A DNA stretch of 64,000 bases from Hornefia porci. Its GTDB lineage: Bacteria > Bacillota > Clostridia > Peptostreptococcales > Anaerovoracaceae. Both the position numbers and the translations under genes were made by a program. A model generated the notes under the pieces. It was given only the letters and a program-made list of their open reading frames with translations, did not search any database and was not told the DNA's origin. Shown here piece by piece: positions 17,522-26,705 of the stretch. Within the stretch, counting starts at the first letter, position 1, and each line of letters begins with the position of its first letter. The DNA is taken from contig NZ_MJIE01000001.1 in assembly GCF_001940235.1 (NCBI RefSeq), positions 1,178,001 to 1,242,000 of the forward strand. The letters are read 5' to 3'.

Positions 17522-18292
17522 CTAATCACGCAGAAATCCCGTGAGCGGATCTGATGCCTGCGCCCCTCTCGTAAGCACCCTTCCGAGACCGGCAATATAT
17601 GCTTTGCGGCCCGCTTCTATCGCAAGCTTGAACGCGCCGGCCATCGCCGGGAGATCTCCCGCCGTAGCCAGAGCAGTATTTGCCATTATTGCGTCAGCGC
17701 CCATTTCCATCGCCTCGCATGCCTGCGACGGTCTGCCTATCCCGGCGTCTACAATGACAGGAACATCGATCTCATCGATCAGTATCTGAATAAACTCTTT
17801 TGTCGCCAGGCCCTTGTTTGAACCTATAGGACTTGCAAGAGGCATCACTGTCGCCGCACCGGCATTCACCATATCCCGCGCATCGTTAAGATCGGGAAAC
17901 ATATACGGCATTACTACAAAACCTTCATTCGCAAGGACTTCGGTTGCCTTTACAGTTTCTTTATTATCCGGCAGCAGATACTTGCTGTCTCTCATTATTT
18001 CGATCTTGACAAAATCACCGCACCCGAGCTCGCGCGCAAGCCTCGCAATACGCACCGCCTCATCGGCATCCCTCGCTCCGGACGTATTCGGAAGAAGCGT
18101 CACCCCTTCAGGGATGTGATCAAGGATGTTTTCCTCTTTTTTTGTATTGGCTCGCCTTACCGCGACAGTTATTATCTGTGCACCGGCATCCCTGACCGCC
18201 GCATTTATAAGATCCATGGAATATTTCCCGGATCCCAGAATGAAACGTGAATCGAATTCATGTCCCTGTATCACTAATTTGTCTTTGTTCAT
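17522..18292 (-). CDS. thiG: Thiazole synthase
   Basis: Builds thiazole phosphate from deoxyxylulose phosphate, dehydroglycine and ThiS thiocarboxylate. 256 residues, the usual length. Typical segments: FILGSGKY at the start, AVRRAN with the expected Arg, [15 protein letters not shown], and [11 protein letters not shown] with MANTALA near the C-terminus. Third gene of the thi operon, 26 bp after thiF. Confidence 0.96.
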   Translation of the reverse strand: MNKDKLVIQGHEFDSRFILGSGKYSMDLINAAVRDAGAQIITVAVRRANTKKEENILDHIPEGVTLLPNTSGARDADEAVRIARLARELGCGDFVKIEIMRDSKYLLPDNKETVKATEVLANEGFVVMPYMFPDLNDARDMVNAGAATVMPLASPIGSNKGLATKEFIQILIDEIDVPVIVDAGIGRPSQACEAMEMGADAIMANTALATAGDLPAMAGAFKLAIEAGRKAYIAGLGRVLTRGAQASDPLTGFLRD

Positions 18293-18318
18293 AATATGTC
18301 TCCCTCTTCAGCCGGATC

Positions 18319-18954
18319 CTATGCTTCATACTCTCCCGCAATAATACGGAGTGCTACGGTCGCCTCATGTGCCGCACATGTCATGACACGCGCAGAAAAC
18401 AGGCTTCCAAGTTCTGCGACATCGCTGACGCCATCGCCGCAAAGATAAAACCTCTTTCCGATCCTCTGCGTCCTGATGTCATTCGCAGATCCGAGCCCGG
18501 CCATGCCCGCTGCCGCTATAAAGTATTTATCCGGATACCTCGTCAAAACTTCTTCGGTCAGCATTGCCTTCTGCTCCGGAGCATCGAACGCTTCGATAAT
18601 AATATCCTCATCATCAAACAGGCCATCTATATTCTCAGGGCTTATCATCATCCGATCCGCCTTTATGTCACAGTAAGGCGCCGCCGCTTTCAGGTTCTTT
18701 GTCATCGCTTCTGCCTTGGACATTCCGATCTGATCCGCAGCATACTGCTGCCTGTTCAGATTCGAGATGTCCACACTGTCGAAGTCTATGATATGCAGAT
18801 GTCCAATCCCGGCTCTTGCAAGGCACAGACACACATTGCTCCCCAATCCGCCAAGACCGCAGACTGCTACCGATGCCGCACAGAATTTTTTCTGGAGCTC
18901 TGTTCCATGTCTGGCCGCAAGCGCCGTTTCCATTTCCTCTCTTGAAGGCACCAT
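18319..18954 (-). CDS. thiF: ThiS adenylyltransferase
   Basis: An E1-like enzyme that adenylates the ThiS C-terminus. 211 residues, shorter than E. coli ThiF and like Clostridial forms. The ATP loop is CGLGGLGSNVCLCLARAG, followed by DFDSVDISNLNRQQY (Asp/Arg ATP contacts). No CxxC zinc pairs are seen, as in several short ThiF proteins. Starts one base after the thiS stop. Confidence 0.93.
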   Translation of the reverse strand: MVPSREEMETALAARHGTELQKKFCAASVAVCGLGGLGSNVCLCLARAGIGHLHIIDFDSVDISNLNRQQYAADQIGMSKAEAMTKNLKAAAPYCDIKADRMMISPENIDGLFDDEDIIIEAFDAPEQKAMLTEEVLTRYPDKYFIAAAGMAGLGSANDIRTQRIGKRFYLCGDGVSDVAELGSLFSARVMTCAAHEATVALRIIAGEYEA

Positions 18955-18955
18955 A

Positions 18956-19150
18956 TCAACCGCCTCCTACAAATCCCACAATTTCGATAACGTCACCGTC
19001 TTTGATGCGCGTGCACTCATACTCCGCTTTGGGGAGTACAGCCTGGTTAAGCTCAACTACTATACGGGATTTCTGATAACCTGCTGACTCTATATATTCC
19101 TCTACAGTCTTTCCTGCAGCGTCTGCATTTTTACCGTTTATCTTCACCAT
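18956..19150 (-). CDS. thiS: Sulfur carrier protein ThiS
   Basis: A 64-residue ubiquitin-like carrier. It starts MVKINGKNADAAGKTVEEYI and ends IEIVGFVGGG, with the terminal Gly-Gly needed for thiocarboxylate formation. First gene of the operon, directly after the riboswitch and its terminator. Confidence 0.96.
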   Translation of the reverse strand: MVKINGKNADAAGKTVEEYIESAGYQKSRIVVELNQAVLPKAEYECTRIKDGDVIEIVGFVGGG

Positions 19151-19177
19151 CTGTAATCACACCTCCTCCCTTCAACT

Positions 19178-19214
19178 GCAATAAAACAGGAGGCCGTTTC
19201 CGAACGCCTCCTGT
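19178..19214 (-). terminator. Intrinsic terminator under riboswitch control
   Basis: On the minus strand ACAGGAGGC (19206-19214) pairs with GCCTCCTGT (19186-19194), followed by TTTTATT. It lies between the TPP aptamer and thiS, so TPP binding probably favours it and stops transcription. Confidence 0.85.
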
Positions 19215-19229
19215 AAAGATCCTCTCTTT

Positions 19230-19315
19230 AAGACTCCCTACGGCGGCATTATCCGCATCAGGTAAAAGGGCCGAAGCCTGTGCTTCCTCTCAGCCCTCCA
19301 CGCGGGCTTCCCTGT
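19230..19315 (-). promoter_or_regulatory. TPP riboswitch (THI element)
   Basis: The minus strand carries the TPP aptamer landmarks in order: GGGCTGAGAGG, then CCCTTTTACCTGAT, then GGATAATGCCGCCGTAGGGA. It sits upstream of thiS with a terminator after it. It begins only a few bases past the stop of the decarboxylase gene. Confidence 0.96.
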
Positions 19316-19321
19316 CCTATT

Positions 19322-20404
19322 CTATATCAGTGTACACCCGCATGACATATTTATCAAGTTCGATATTTTCAAAAAAATCGACGCCGTTTCAGGCGTCACT
19401 TCCTCCGCCTGCGTCTCGTCGTTTAAAATCCGCAAGGAAACCTCATTTCCGCAGGTATACAGGGGCTCCATCCCCTGCTCCGGATACTTTCCGGCCGCGC
19501 TCTTCAGACACTGCGCTATCGCCGGTCTCGCAAACCCGTTCAGCCCGTTCCTGACGATCAGATACTTTGTTCCCCGGGACTCCTTGATATCCACAACCGG
19601 CGTATAATACCTTCCCGCGTTTCCGACGATAAATCTGCCCGTCTCGATATACAGCTCCGCGTTCAGGGTTTCCGCATTCCGTTTCCGGATTCCGTCAAAC
19701 GCCGCAGAGAGCCTGGACAGATCCACCTCCGCCTGGGAAGTCCGGTCATAAACCATCCCGATCCCGCTGCCGAAGTTCACGAAACGGATATCGATTCCGC
19801 GCAGCCCGCCGGCGCGAACCGCCAGTTCAAAGCATTGCCCGTAATATTGTTCCAGCTGTCCTGTGCTCAGCACCTGAGAGCGGACATGGACATGAACCCC
19901 CACAATTCTCAGATGTGTGAGCCTCTCCATTCCGGCGCTTACTGTCCCGAGCAGTTCCTCATCGACTCCGAACCCTGACGGCCGCAGTTCTTCCTCGAAG
20001 GCGGACATCGGATTTACTCTGATACCGACAGAAAGCACTTCATGGTGCTCCGCCGCCACAGTATTCAGAAGCTCCAGTTCATGCAGGCTGTCCGCGATAA
20101 AAACGCATTTCCCATATGCGTTCCGGATATCGCTCGCAGTCTTCCCGGGCGCAGAATAGAACACCGCATTTCTGCTCATTCCGGCCTCCTCCGCTCGAAG
20201 CACCTCACCGGAAGACGCCGCATCCGCGCCGAAGCCCTGCTTCCGCACCAGCCCTAGCAGAGGCCTGAAAGGATTCGTCTTGACCGAATACAGGAATTTC
20301 ACCTGTGGAATCGCCGTCGTCAGTCTGCTGCAGTTCCGGATTACCGGCGCTCTGTCATAGACATAACACGGCGCGTGCTTTTTCAGAAATTCAATGTTGT
20401 TCAT
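19322..20404 (-). CDS. PLP decarboxylase, fold type III (diaminopimelate/ornithine decarboxylase family)
   Basis: An alanine racemase-fold PLP enzyme of 360 residues. Start at 20404 with AAAGGAGC before it. CYVYDRAPV and the lysine in YSVKTNPF mark the PLP site; VGVHVHVRSQ, FVNFGSGIGM and ETGRFIVGNAG follow. It is about 50 residues short of typical diaminopimelate decarboxylases. After a T7 run near 19371 the other frame reads FFENIELDKYVMRVYTDIE, which looks more protein-like than the annotated end, so a frameshift or truncation at the 3' end beside the riboswitch is possible. Substrate not determined. Confidence 0.8.
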   Translation of the reverse strand: MNNIEFLKKHAPCYVYDRAPVIRNCSRLTTAIPQVKFLYSVKTNPFRPLLGLVRKQGFGADAASSGEVLRAEEAGMSRNAVFYSAPGKTASDIRNAYGKCVFIADSLHELELLNTVAAEHHEVLSVGIRVNPMSAFEEELRPSGFGVDEELLGTVSAGMERLTHLRIVGVHVHVRSQVLSTGQLEQYYGQCFELAVRAGGLRGIDIRFVNFGSGIGMVYDRTSQAEVDLSRLSAAFDGIRKRNAETLNAELYIETGRFIVGNAGRYYTPVVDIKESRGTKYLIVRNGLNGFARPAIAQCLKSAAGKYPEQGMEPLYTCGNEVSLRILNDETQAEEVTPETASIFLKISNLINMSCGCTLI

Positions 20405-21032
20405 CAGTGCTCCTTTCCGCCTTTCTGCTCATTTAACGTGTGCTCAGTATAAGACATTTGCGCTTTCGGCCTTGTCCTTCCGCCCTCATGAGCAGTGCCC
20501 GGGTTCGGGGAATCCTGCAGTCTTCCTGCCAACATTATATATCAGATTTGAATTCTGAGTAGTCCCTAAACAGCACTCTTCTGATAACCGGGTAATAAAT
20601 TACCCACTGTGCTCGCTGCTGTTTCCCTCGGTGCGCGATTCTCTCTGATCGGACTGACAGGGTTATGCTGCATTATTCTGACAGTCTTTCTCTCGGTCAG
20701 AGGTACTCCATGCCGAACCGCATCGGGTTAAGAATCGGTCTCCGGAAAAGGCTGCGGACATATTGATTTTCCCGCAGGGAATATTCAAAAAGTACCCCAA
20801 GGGTACTGGTGGTCTATTTTCATTTCATAGTACAATGCAGATAAGAGCATCATGCTGCAACTCGCTTTGTCAGGCTGAAGCGCACGATGACGAAGGAAGA
20901 ATGTACGGTGATATAAAGAGTTCAGGATTCATGGAAAACCAAAAAACCGAAAACGCCGGTGTAAGCATGAACTCCGTCGGGTTTTCCAGCTATGAATAGT
21001 TTCTGTAGTATTTACAAAATGAGGAGGATCGT
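20405..21032. other. 628 bp gap with remnant and palindrome
   Basis: No full gene. On the plus strand 20606-20731 reads a 41-residue hydrophobic frame (LIGLTGLCCIILTVFLSVRG) like the last helix of an MFS carrier; no start codon. At 20791-20807 a perfect palindrome AGTACCC-CAA-GGGTACT resembles CsoR/CopY-type metal operators, but no metal gene follows. Confidence 0.4.
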
Positions 21033-21767
21033 ATGGGTCTGTTTTCAAGGAAAAATAAGACAGCCTCTCCAGAGGAAATCGCAGCAAAACAAGAAAATCG
21101 TAAGCTGCTGGAGCAGTTTCAGGTGACAAAAGCCTGGGGCGTAAAGAAATATCGAACGGCGATGCAGTTTATTTACGATGAAGCCCGCAGATGCTTCGTA
21201 GTTGCGGAAGGCCCGGAAGAGACTTTCAGAGAACGCGAGCCATATGTGATCCGCTTTGACCAGGTGAACAGCATGGCATTGGAGGTCGACGAATACTGGT
21301 CCGAGGAAGGCGGCCAGTACAGCCCGAGAGGGTTTGGACAACTTACGCAGGAAAAGTATAAAGACGTTTTCTGGCGTTATGATTTTTACCTCATTATCCG
21401 CACCGATCATCCGTATGCGGGAACGATACGCTACAAGATGAATTTCAAAACCACCGTTATGAAGGTTCCGGAGCGCGGATTCATGTACAGGCGGGGACTG
21501 GAAATCGGCGGAGCTTACGAAGGTGAAGATATCCGGCGGCTCATTTCTAAGATAGAGAAGGAATTAAACAGAGATGAGAAAGGCATACGGCGCGAGGCGG
21601 CCGTCGGTATTCTGACGAACACGGATCCGGAAGGCGTGACCGGAAAACTCGTGAAGGGTTACTACGATGAGAAGACGTTAAACAAAATAGAAAATCTTCT
21701 TAACCATGCAAAGCGGGGAGAGAGAATCCGCATGCTCTTCGTTCCACCTACATGCGGCGAGAATTGA
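21033..21767 (+). CDS. Conserved hypothetical protein, 244 aa
   Basis: Not recognised. A soluble protein with no signal or membrane segment. It starts with GAGGAGGATC before the ATG. The central part is rich in aromatic and charged residues (YWSEEGGQYSPRGFGQ, FWRYDFYLIIRTDHPYAG), suggesting a beta fold similar to the body of DUF4428-type proteins but without their zinc ribbon; this resemblance is weak. A helical charged tail ends it. It stands alone, followed by a dispersed repeat. Confidence 0.7.
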   Translation: MGLFSRKNKTASPEEIAAKQENRKLLEQFQVTKAWGVKKYRTAMQFIYDEARRCFVVAEGPEETFREREPYVIRFDQVNSMALEVDEYWSEEGGQYSPRGFGQLTQEKYKDVFWRYDFYLIIRTDHPYAGTIRYKMNFKTTVMKVPERGFMYRRGLEIGGAYEGEDIRRLISKIEKELNRDEKGIRREAAVGILTNTDPEGVTGKLVKGYYDEKTLNKIENLLNHAKRGERIRMLFVPPTCGEN

Positions 21768-21841
21768 TTCAAGGGAGCATCTTCATAAACATACTATGGT
21801 GCACGGACCTAAAGCCCAAGCTTAGTTAGTGTCCGCTCATT

Positions 21842-21930
21842 ATGTCCCCGTCGGACTTAATGGGCGCTGACGGCAGTTTGTCAGCAGCGCCGCGACGCAC
21901 CATCCAATGGAAGGGTGCGCCGGCAGACAC
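21842..21930 (+). repeat. Dispersed intergenic repeat, copy 3
   Basis: Reference copy of the family: GTCCCCGTCGGACTTAATG, then GGCGCTGAC...GTCAGCAGCGCC (a hairpin), then GTGCGCCGGCAGAC. Copies lie at 12058-12145 (inverted, near full length) and 10247-10300 (partial). Upstream of the DUF6273 gene. Confidence 0.8.
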
Positions 21931-21991
21931 TATATGGAGTCCCCATTATCACTCCAGCACAAATCATAGATAAAAGAGGAGGAACTCTATT

Positions 21992-23647
21992 ATGATTAGA
22001 ATAAAAGGAATAGGGAAACACACCTTTATGACAGTGTTCAGTATCGCCATGGTATTTACCATGATGCCGCTGATACCGGAGGCAGCGGAGTACGTCAATG
22101 CGGCCTCCGGTGATCCCGCCATCAATCTGGTGAGAAATGGTGAGGCACCACAGATTTCCGGAGGCGGCGGAACTAAAGATGGTACAGTTTGGTATGGAAA
22201 TTACCCGCAATCGGCGTACTCCCCAAAGACGGTGCCCAGCAGTCCTGAACGGGGAGAAATATGTGTAGACAGCGACGGAACAATTTTTAAGTGTTCCAAT
22301 GGTGACACGATAGATTACTGCAAGGTGGAGCCTGTGAAATGGCGTGTCCTTTCCAACTCCGGCAAAAAACTGTTCCTGCTTTCCGATACAAACCTCGATG
22401 TGAATAGTCATCTCCGACCGTACGGTCCTTACGCCTGGGAAGACAGCATGATAAGAGCCTGGCTGAACTGCAGAAAGCATACGGATTTTTTCGACTACAC
22501 ATATTCCGGATTCTATAAAAACGCCTTTTCCTATGAAGAGCGACGAGCCATTGCGACCACCACTGTAGTGAACGAGAGTGTCGGTAATGCAGAGGGAGGC
22601 AATGATACGGAGGACAAGCTGTTTCTCCTTTCCTTCGCAGATGCATGTAATGAGGATTACGGGTTTTCTTCAGATTGTGATAAAGAGACGCCTGAGAGGC
22701 TGGCTATGAACACAGCCTACGTCAAAGAAGGAGGAGAATCTGGCTGCGATGATCTTATCACAGGGAAGAAAGGTGATTGGTGGCTTCGCACCACTGGCTG
22801 CGGGCTTACGGAGCCGGGCAGAAACATGTTTGTGACCTTCGTCTATTTCAGGGGGTCTGTCAACCCGTTCGGCGACCGTTCGGATGCCCGCATGCCGATT
22901 CGCCCGGCAATGAACCTTGATCTGAATTCAGTAATCTTTACCTCTGCTGCAATGGGAGGCAAGACCTCGGCAGGAGTCGGTCCCAATTCTCTGAAGAAAG
23001 TGGGAAAAAGCAGCACGGATCAGTGGAAATTCACCGTCAGGGACACTTACAGAAATGAATTCTCGATCAGTGATGTTACTGTGACCGGCTATGCGATGCT
23101 GCAAATGAACTATAGTGGTGCTGCTGTTGATTCCAGAGAATGCCCGGAGCGCATTTCAGCTATTGTAGTTGGTTCAAAAGGCAATATCAAATATTACGGA
23201 AACATTGCAACACCTGTGTCCCCCGGCGGAACGGCAACCATAAATCTGGATGGCAAATTCGATCAGAAAGCCGGGGATAAGCTCTATGTATTTAATGAGC
23301 AGCTGGGTGGCGATAAGAAAACAGACTATTCATCCGAACTGAAGGAAATTAATGTTCCGCCTCTGGAAAGTCGTCCTGCCAGGGTATCGATTCTGGCACT
23401 AAAAGCGGGCAGGAAGAAAGTCACGGTCAGATGGAAGAAAGCATCCGGCGGAGTTTACTATCAGGTCGGCTACAGGCTGAAGGGATCGAAGACCTGGAGA
23501 TATACGACCAGCAAGACCACATATAAAACAATCAAAAAGTTAAAAAGCAGGAAATACTGCTACGTTAAAGTCCGTGCTTACAAAAAAGTCGGTAAAACTG
23601 CCTGCTACGGCGCATGGTCTGCGACCAGAAAAGCAAAAATTAAATAA
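21992..23647 (+). CDS. Secreted DUF6273-type protein with C-terminal Fn3-like domain
   Basis: An exported protein, 551 residues. The signal peptide is in the first 35 residues (FMTVFSIAMVFTMMPLIP). The region from about 60 to 310 carries the DUF6273 pattern WYGNYPQS, VKWRVLS and MIRAWLN, then WWLRTTG and RPAMNLDL. This domain occurs in Clostridial surface proteins of unknown function, with a C-type-lectin-like character. Residues 460-551 look like a fibronectin type III repeat (KVTVRWKKASGGVYYQVGYR). A terminator follows directly. No sortase motif; surface retention, if any, is unexplained. Confidence 0.85.
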   Translation: MIRIKGIGKHTFMTVFSIAMVFTMMPLIPEAAEYVNAASGDPAINLVRNGEAPQISGGGGTKDGTVWYGNYPQSAYSPKTVPSSPERGEICVDSDGTIFKCSNGDTIDYCKVEPVKWRVLSNSGKKLFLLSDTNLDVNSHLRPYGPYAWEDSMIRAWLNCRKHTDFFDYTYSGFYKNAFSYEERRAIATTTVVNESVGNAEGGNDTEDKLFLLSFADACNEDYGFSSDCDKETPERLAMNTAYVKEGGESGCDDLITGKKGDWWLRTTGCGLTEPGRNMFVTFVYFRGSVNPFGDRSDARMPIRPAMNLDLNSVIFTSAAMGGKTSAGVGPNSLKKVGKSSTDQWKFTVRDTYRNEFSISDVTVTGYAMLQMNYSGAAVDSRECPERISAIVVGSKGNIKYYGNIATPVSPGGTATINLDGKFDQKAGDKLYVFNEQLGGDKKTDYSSELKEINVPPLESRPARVSILALKAGRKKVTVRWKKASGGVYYQVGYRLKGSKTWRYTTSKTTYKTIKKLKSRKYCYVKVRAYKKVGKTACYGAWSATRKAKIK

Positions 23648-23655
23648 AAAACATA

Positions 23656-23690
23656 TACTGGTCAAGGTTGTTCAACGACCTTGGCCAGTA
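23656..23690 (+). terminator. Intrinsic terminator after the DUF6273 gene
   Basis: TACTGGTCAAGGT and ACCTTGGCCAGTA form a 13 bp stem with one G-T pair and a 9-base loop; AT-rich sequence with T runs follows. Confidence 0.85.
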
Positions 23691-23842
23691 CATTTCCCGG
23701 CATTTTTTGATTTTTTATGTTTGGCGGACTAACCCCGTCTATGCAGTTGCCAGCGCTACAGGTTTTGGTTGCGCCGGCATCCCATGTGCGACCTGTCCGG
23801 TTATTCCTGCCAGGCAGATGGGGGAGTTTCTGTCAGAACGAA

Positions 23843-23871
23843 TTGAGATGAAATTCCTGATATGATATAAT
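23843..23871 (+). promoter_or_regulatory. Promoter of the lipoprotein gene
   Basis: TTGAGA (23843-23848), a 17 bp spacer, TATAAT (23866-23871). The ATG at 23878 is only 7 bases from the -10, at about the predicted transcript start, and no ribosome site can fit. Confidence 0.7.
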
Positions 23872-23877
23872 GAAATC

Positions 23878-24420
23878 ATGAAAGGACAAATCAGAAATTC
23901 ACATATTATTTATATTGCTCTTTGGGTTCTCATATCCGCTGCTATATTTGCCCCTGTTTGTATACTCCTGACCGGATGCTCTGATGAGGACGAAGAGGAT
24001 CACGGCAAGGTCGTCAAAGTGGAAGCACATTGGTGGGGAGACCATTATGCGGGGCAGGTCATCAAAAGCGGCAACGTCTATGTTGAGTGCAATGTCACCT
24101 ATGAAGACGGAAATACAGAGAGCGTCGACGATTGGACGATGAAGAAACCGGTTACGGTGCCCACCGAGAAATCCGTCAGTTTCTATGTGTATTACGGCGG
24201 CATGAAGGACAAGGTGACCGTTCCAAAAGACAAATTTTACACTTCCGGAAAACCACCAATCACGGACAGGAAGCTGACCAAAGAGGAGGAAAATGCCATG
24301 ATGGCTGACATGCTCAAGGAGGAGTATCCCGGGCACGGTCACCAGTACTATCTGGATCTGCTGATGAACGAGGGACTGACGCTTGAGGAAGCCGAAGAGG
24401 CGCTGAGCGGCTCCAGCTGA
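23878..24420 (+). CDS. Lipoprotein, function unknown
   Basis: 180 residues with an N-terminal hydrophobic segment (IALWVLISAAIFAPVCI) and the lipobox LLTGC at about residues 30-34, followed by an acidic linker DEDEED. The middle (VKVEAHWWGDHYAGQVI, then FYVYYGGMKDKVTVP) looks like a small beta-sandwich (Big/Ig-like) domain. The acidic tail LTLEEAEEALSGSS resembles a short SHOCT-like helix. The start may be leaderless (see promoter at 23843). No family name can be given. Confidence 0.75.
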   Translation: MKGQIRNSHIIYIALWVLISAAIFAPVCILLTGCSDEDEEDHGKVVKVEAHWWGDHYAGQVIKSGNVYVECNVTYEDGNTESVDDWTMKKPVTVPTEKSVSFYVYYGGMKDKVTVPKDKFYTSGKPPITDRKLTKEEENAMMADMLKEEYPGHGHQYYLDLLMNEGLTLEEAEEALSGSS

Positions 24421-24489
24421 TTATCACGGAAAATCCTGATTTACAGAGATTTCTTCACACACGGGGGTGCGGATTCTAAAACACCCCCG

Positions 24490-24807
24490 TTACAATCCTC
24501 TAATTATACTGAGGTAATCTTGCCTCTGATCAACAACTGCATAAACCGTAATAATTTTTTTCTTATCATCAACCTTATAAAAGACAAGAGTTTTTTCTAA
24601 TATCAGTACCAAATATCCTTGGCGCTTTAATACGTTATATCTTGGTTCTGCACCGATGTATGGATTATCTCCCAGATTCATAATTGACTTTTCCAGATAA
24701 TCCAGTCTATCAAGGGCTATATCATTCCCAAAATTCTCCGCTATAAATAAAACGATCTTATGAATCAGGGAATCGGCCGTATCTGTTCTTTCAACTTTAT
24801 ACTTCAA
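24490..24807 (-). CDS. ParE/RelE-type toxin
   Basis: The toxin of a type II toxin-antitoxin pair, 105 residues. It begins at TTG 24807, two bases after the antitoxin stop, with AAGGAGGG in front. IAENFGNDIALDRLDYLEKS, LGDNPYIG and YLVLILEKTLVFYKVDD match the ParE/RelE core. Whether it hits gyrase or mRNA cannot be judged. Coupled to the gene before it. Confidence 0.88.
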   Translation of the reverse strand: MKYKVERTDTADSLIHKIVLFIAENFGNDIALDRLDYLEKSIMNLGDNPYIGAEPRYNVLKRQGYLVLILEKTLVFYKVDDKKKIITVYAVVDQRQDYLSIIRGL

Positions 24808-24809
24808 TC

Positions 24810-25088
24810 CTAGCCCTCCTTAAGGATTCTTCGCAAATCATCGAAGGTATCCTTCATCGGAGCTACCCTTCCGCATTTAACATCCTCATCCGCTTCGGCC
24901 AGAATCTCTAAGAGCTCTATTCTGGCTTTCATTCTCTTGTATTCCTCATAACCAAGAGAAACTGTATCGCCTCTTCCATTTACAGTGATGATTACAGCCT
25001 CATTATTCTCACGGCACTGTTTTGATACTTCGTTATAATGATTTCTAAGATCCGCTGACGGACGAATTGTTTCTTGTAATGAATACAT
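24810..25088 (-). CDS. Phd/YefM-family antitoxin
   Basis: 92 residues. The ATG at 25088 has GGAGGTGATTCTG before it, so it is preferred to the longer frame. SLQETIRPSADLRNHYNEV and EAVIITVNGRGDTVSLGYE form the Phd DNA-binding half; the C-terminal helix binds the toxin. First gene of the pair and likely autorepressor. Confidence 0.9.
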   Translation of the reverse strand: MYSLQETIRPSADLRNHYNEVSKQCRENNEAVIITVNGRGDTVSLGYEEYKRMKARIELLEILAEADEDVKCGRVAPMKDTFDDLRRILKEG

Positions 25089-25181
25089 CAGAATCACCTC
25101 CATTCTACTACAATATATTTGTGGTTAATAATCCTTACCGCCAGTAAGGAATTATCCATCTTGTTGCTTAAACTGTATAAT

Positions 25182-25383
25182 GATGGAGCAATCGGTACAT
25201 CGTCTACCTTTCTTGGACCTCGCGTCCGTTAAAAAGACTGATAACCAGCTCCTCATTCGCAGCGTTCGTTTTATGCAGGTTGAATCGCCACAGGTGCATT
25301 CGTGTCACACCACAGTAGATTGAATAGGCAATGAGTAAAACTGGTACTTATCCATTGCAATAATCTTAAGGAGTGACAAAATT
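25182..25383 (+). ncRNA. Candidate bridge RNA leader of IS110 element 1
   Basis: About 200 bp with no gene lies between the element's left end and the transposase. In the IS110 group this is where the bridge (seeker) RNA that pairs with target and donor DNA is encoded. A -10 (TATAAT) directly precedes it. Structure was not computed. Confidence 0.5.
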
Positions 25384-26595
25384 ATGAGCGCAGTAGGTAT
25401 CGATGTTTCTAAAGGTAAAAGCATGGTTGCAATCATGAGACCATTTGGTGAAATTGTTTCTACACCTTTTGAAATCAAGCACACAACCAGTGATATCAAC
25501 TCACTTATTGATCTGATCAATTCTATTGAAGGTGAATCTCGGATTGTAATGGAGCATACAGGGCGTTACTATGAAGTCCTTGCACATCAGTTCTCCAAGG
25601 CCAATCTCTTCGTCAGCGCCGTCAATCCCAAACTGATCAAGGATTTTGATAACGACTCCCTGCGTAAAGTAAAATCCGATAAGGCGGATGCCGTTAAGAT
25701 TGCACGCTATGCGCTTGACAAGTGGCAAAATCTGAAACAGTATAGTGTTATGGATGAATTACGCAATCAGCTTAAAATCATGAATCGTCAGTTTGGCTTC
25801 TACATGAAGCACAGGACGGCTATGAAGAATAATCTCATCGGCATCCTTGATCAGACCTATCCTGGCGTTAATACTTACTTTGACAGCCCCGCGCGTAGTG
25901 ACGGCAGCCAGAAATGGGTTGATTTTGCATCCACTTACTGGCATGTTGACTGTGTTCGTAAGATGTCTCTTAATGCCTTTATTGACCACTACCAGAAGTG
26001 GTGCAAAAGAAAGAAGTACAACTTCAGTCAGGCAAAAACTGAGGAAATCTACGGAAAAGCGAAGGAGCTTGTTCCTGTACTTCCAAAGGATGAAATAACA
26101 AAACTTATCATCAGGCAGGCGATTGACCAACTCAACAACGCCTCTGCAACCGTCGAGAAACTTCGCACGCTCATGAATGATACTGCATCTAAGCTCCCGG
26201 AATACCCTGTCGTCATGGATATGAAAGGTGTTGGGCCAGCGCCCGGTCCACAACTCATGGCTGAAATCGGTGATGTCACACGTTTCACTCACAAGGGAGC
26301 TATCACTGCATTTGCCGGCGTAAATCCCGGCGTAAATGAATCAGGTTCCTATGCACAAAAGAGCGTTCCTGCCTCAAAGCGTGGATCTGCAGCTCTACGA
26401 AGAACCCTGTTTCAAATAATGGATGCTCTTATCAAGAATATGCCGCAAGATGATCCGGTATATCAGTTCCTGGATAAGAAACGAGCTCAGGGTAAACCCT
26501 ACTATGTCTACATGACAGCAGGTGCCAACAAGTTTCTACGAATCTACTATGGACGAGTGAAAGAATATCTTTTATCTCTTCCGGACTCAGAATAG
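25384..26595 (+). CDS. IS110-family transposase
   Basis: A DEDD serine-assisted recombinase of 403 residues. The RuvC-like domain begins SAVGIDVSKGKSMVAIM (first Asp), with VMEHTGRYYE (Glu) and VKSDKADAVKIARYA (Asp pair). The C-terminal Tnp20 domain has VVMDMKGVGPAPGPQLMAEIG and FAGVNPGVNESGSY; the Ser in the latter region is the likely nucleophile. GGAG lies 10 bases before ATG. Full length. Confidence 0.95.
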   Translation: MSAVGIDVSKGKSMVAIMRPFGEIVSTPFEIKHTTSDINSLIDLINSIEGESRIVMEHTGRYYEVLAHQFSKANLFVSAVNPKLIKDFDNDSLRKVKSDKADAVKIARYALDKWQNLKQYSVMDELRNQLKIMNRQFGFYMKHRTAMKNNLIGILDQTYPGVNTYFDSPARSDGSQKWVDFASTYWHVDCVRKMSLNAFIDHYQKWCKRKKYNFSQAKTEEIYGKAKELVPVLPKDEITKLIIRQAIDQLNNASATVEKLRTLMNDTASKLPEYPVVMDMKGVGPAPGPQLMAEIGDVTRFTHKGAITAFAGVNPGVNESGSYAQKSVPASKRGSAALRRTLFQIMDALIKNMPQDDPVYQFLDKKRAQGKPYYVYMTAGANKFLRIYYGRVKEYLLSLPDSE

Positions 26596-26705
26596 CTTCA
26601 TAAACATCCTTTCAGACCAACACGAGTATGGTGGTGGTCTTGTTTTGATACCTAATTTTCAACCTGTATAAAATTATCAATGTTCTTCATTTTCGCCTTG
26701 ACTTT

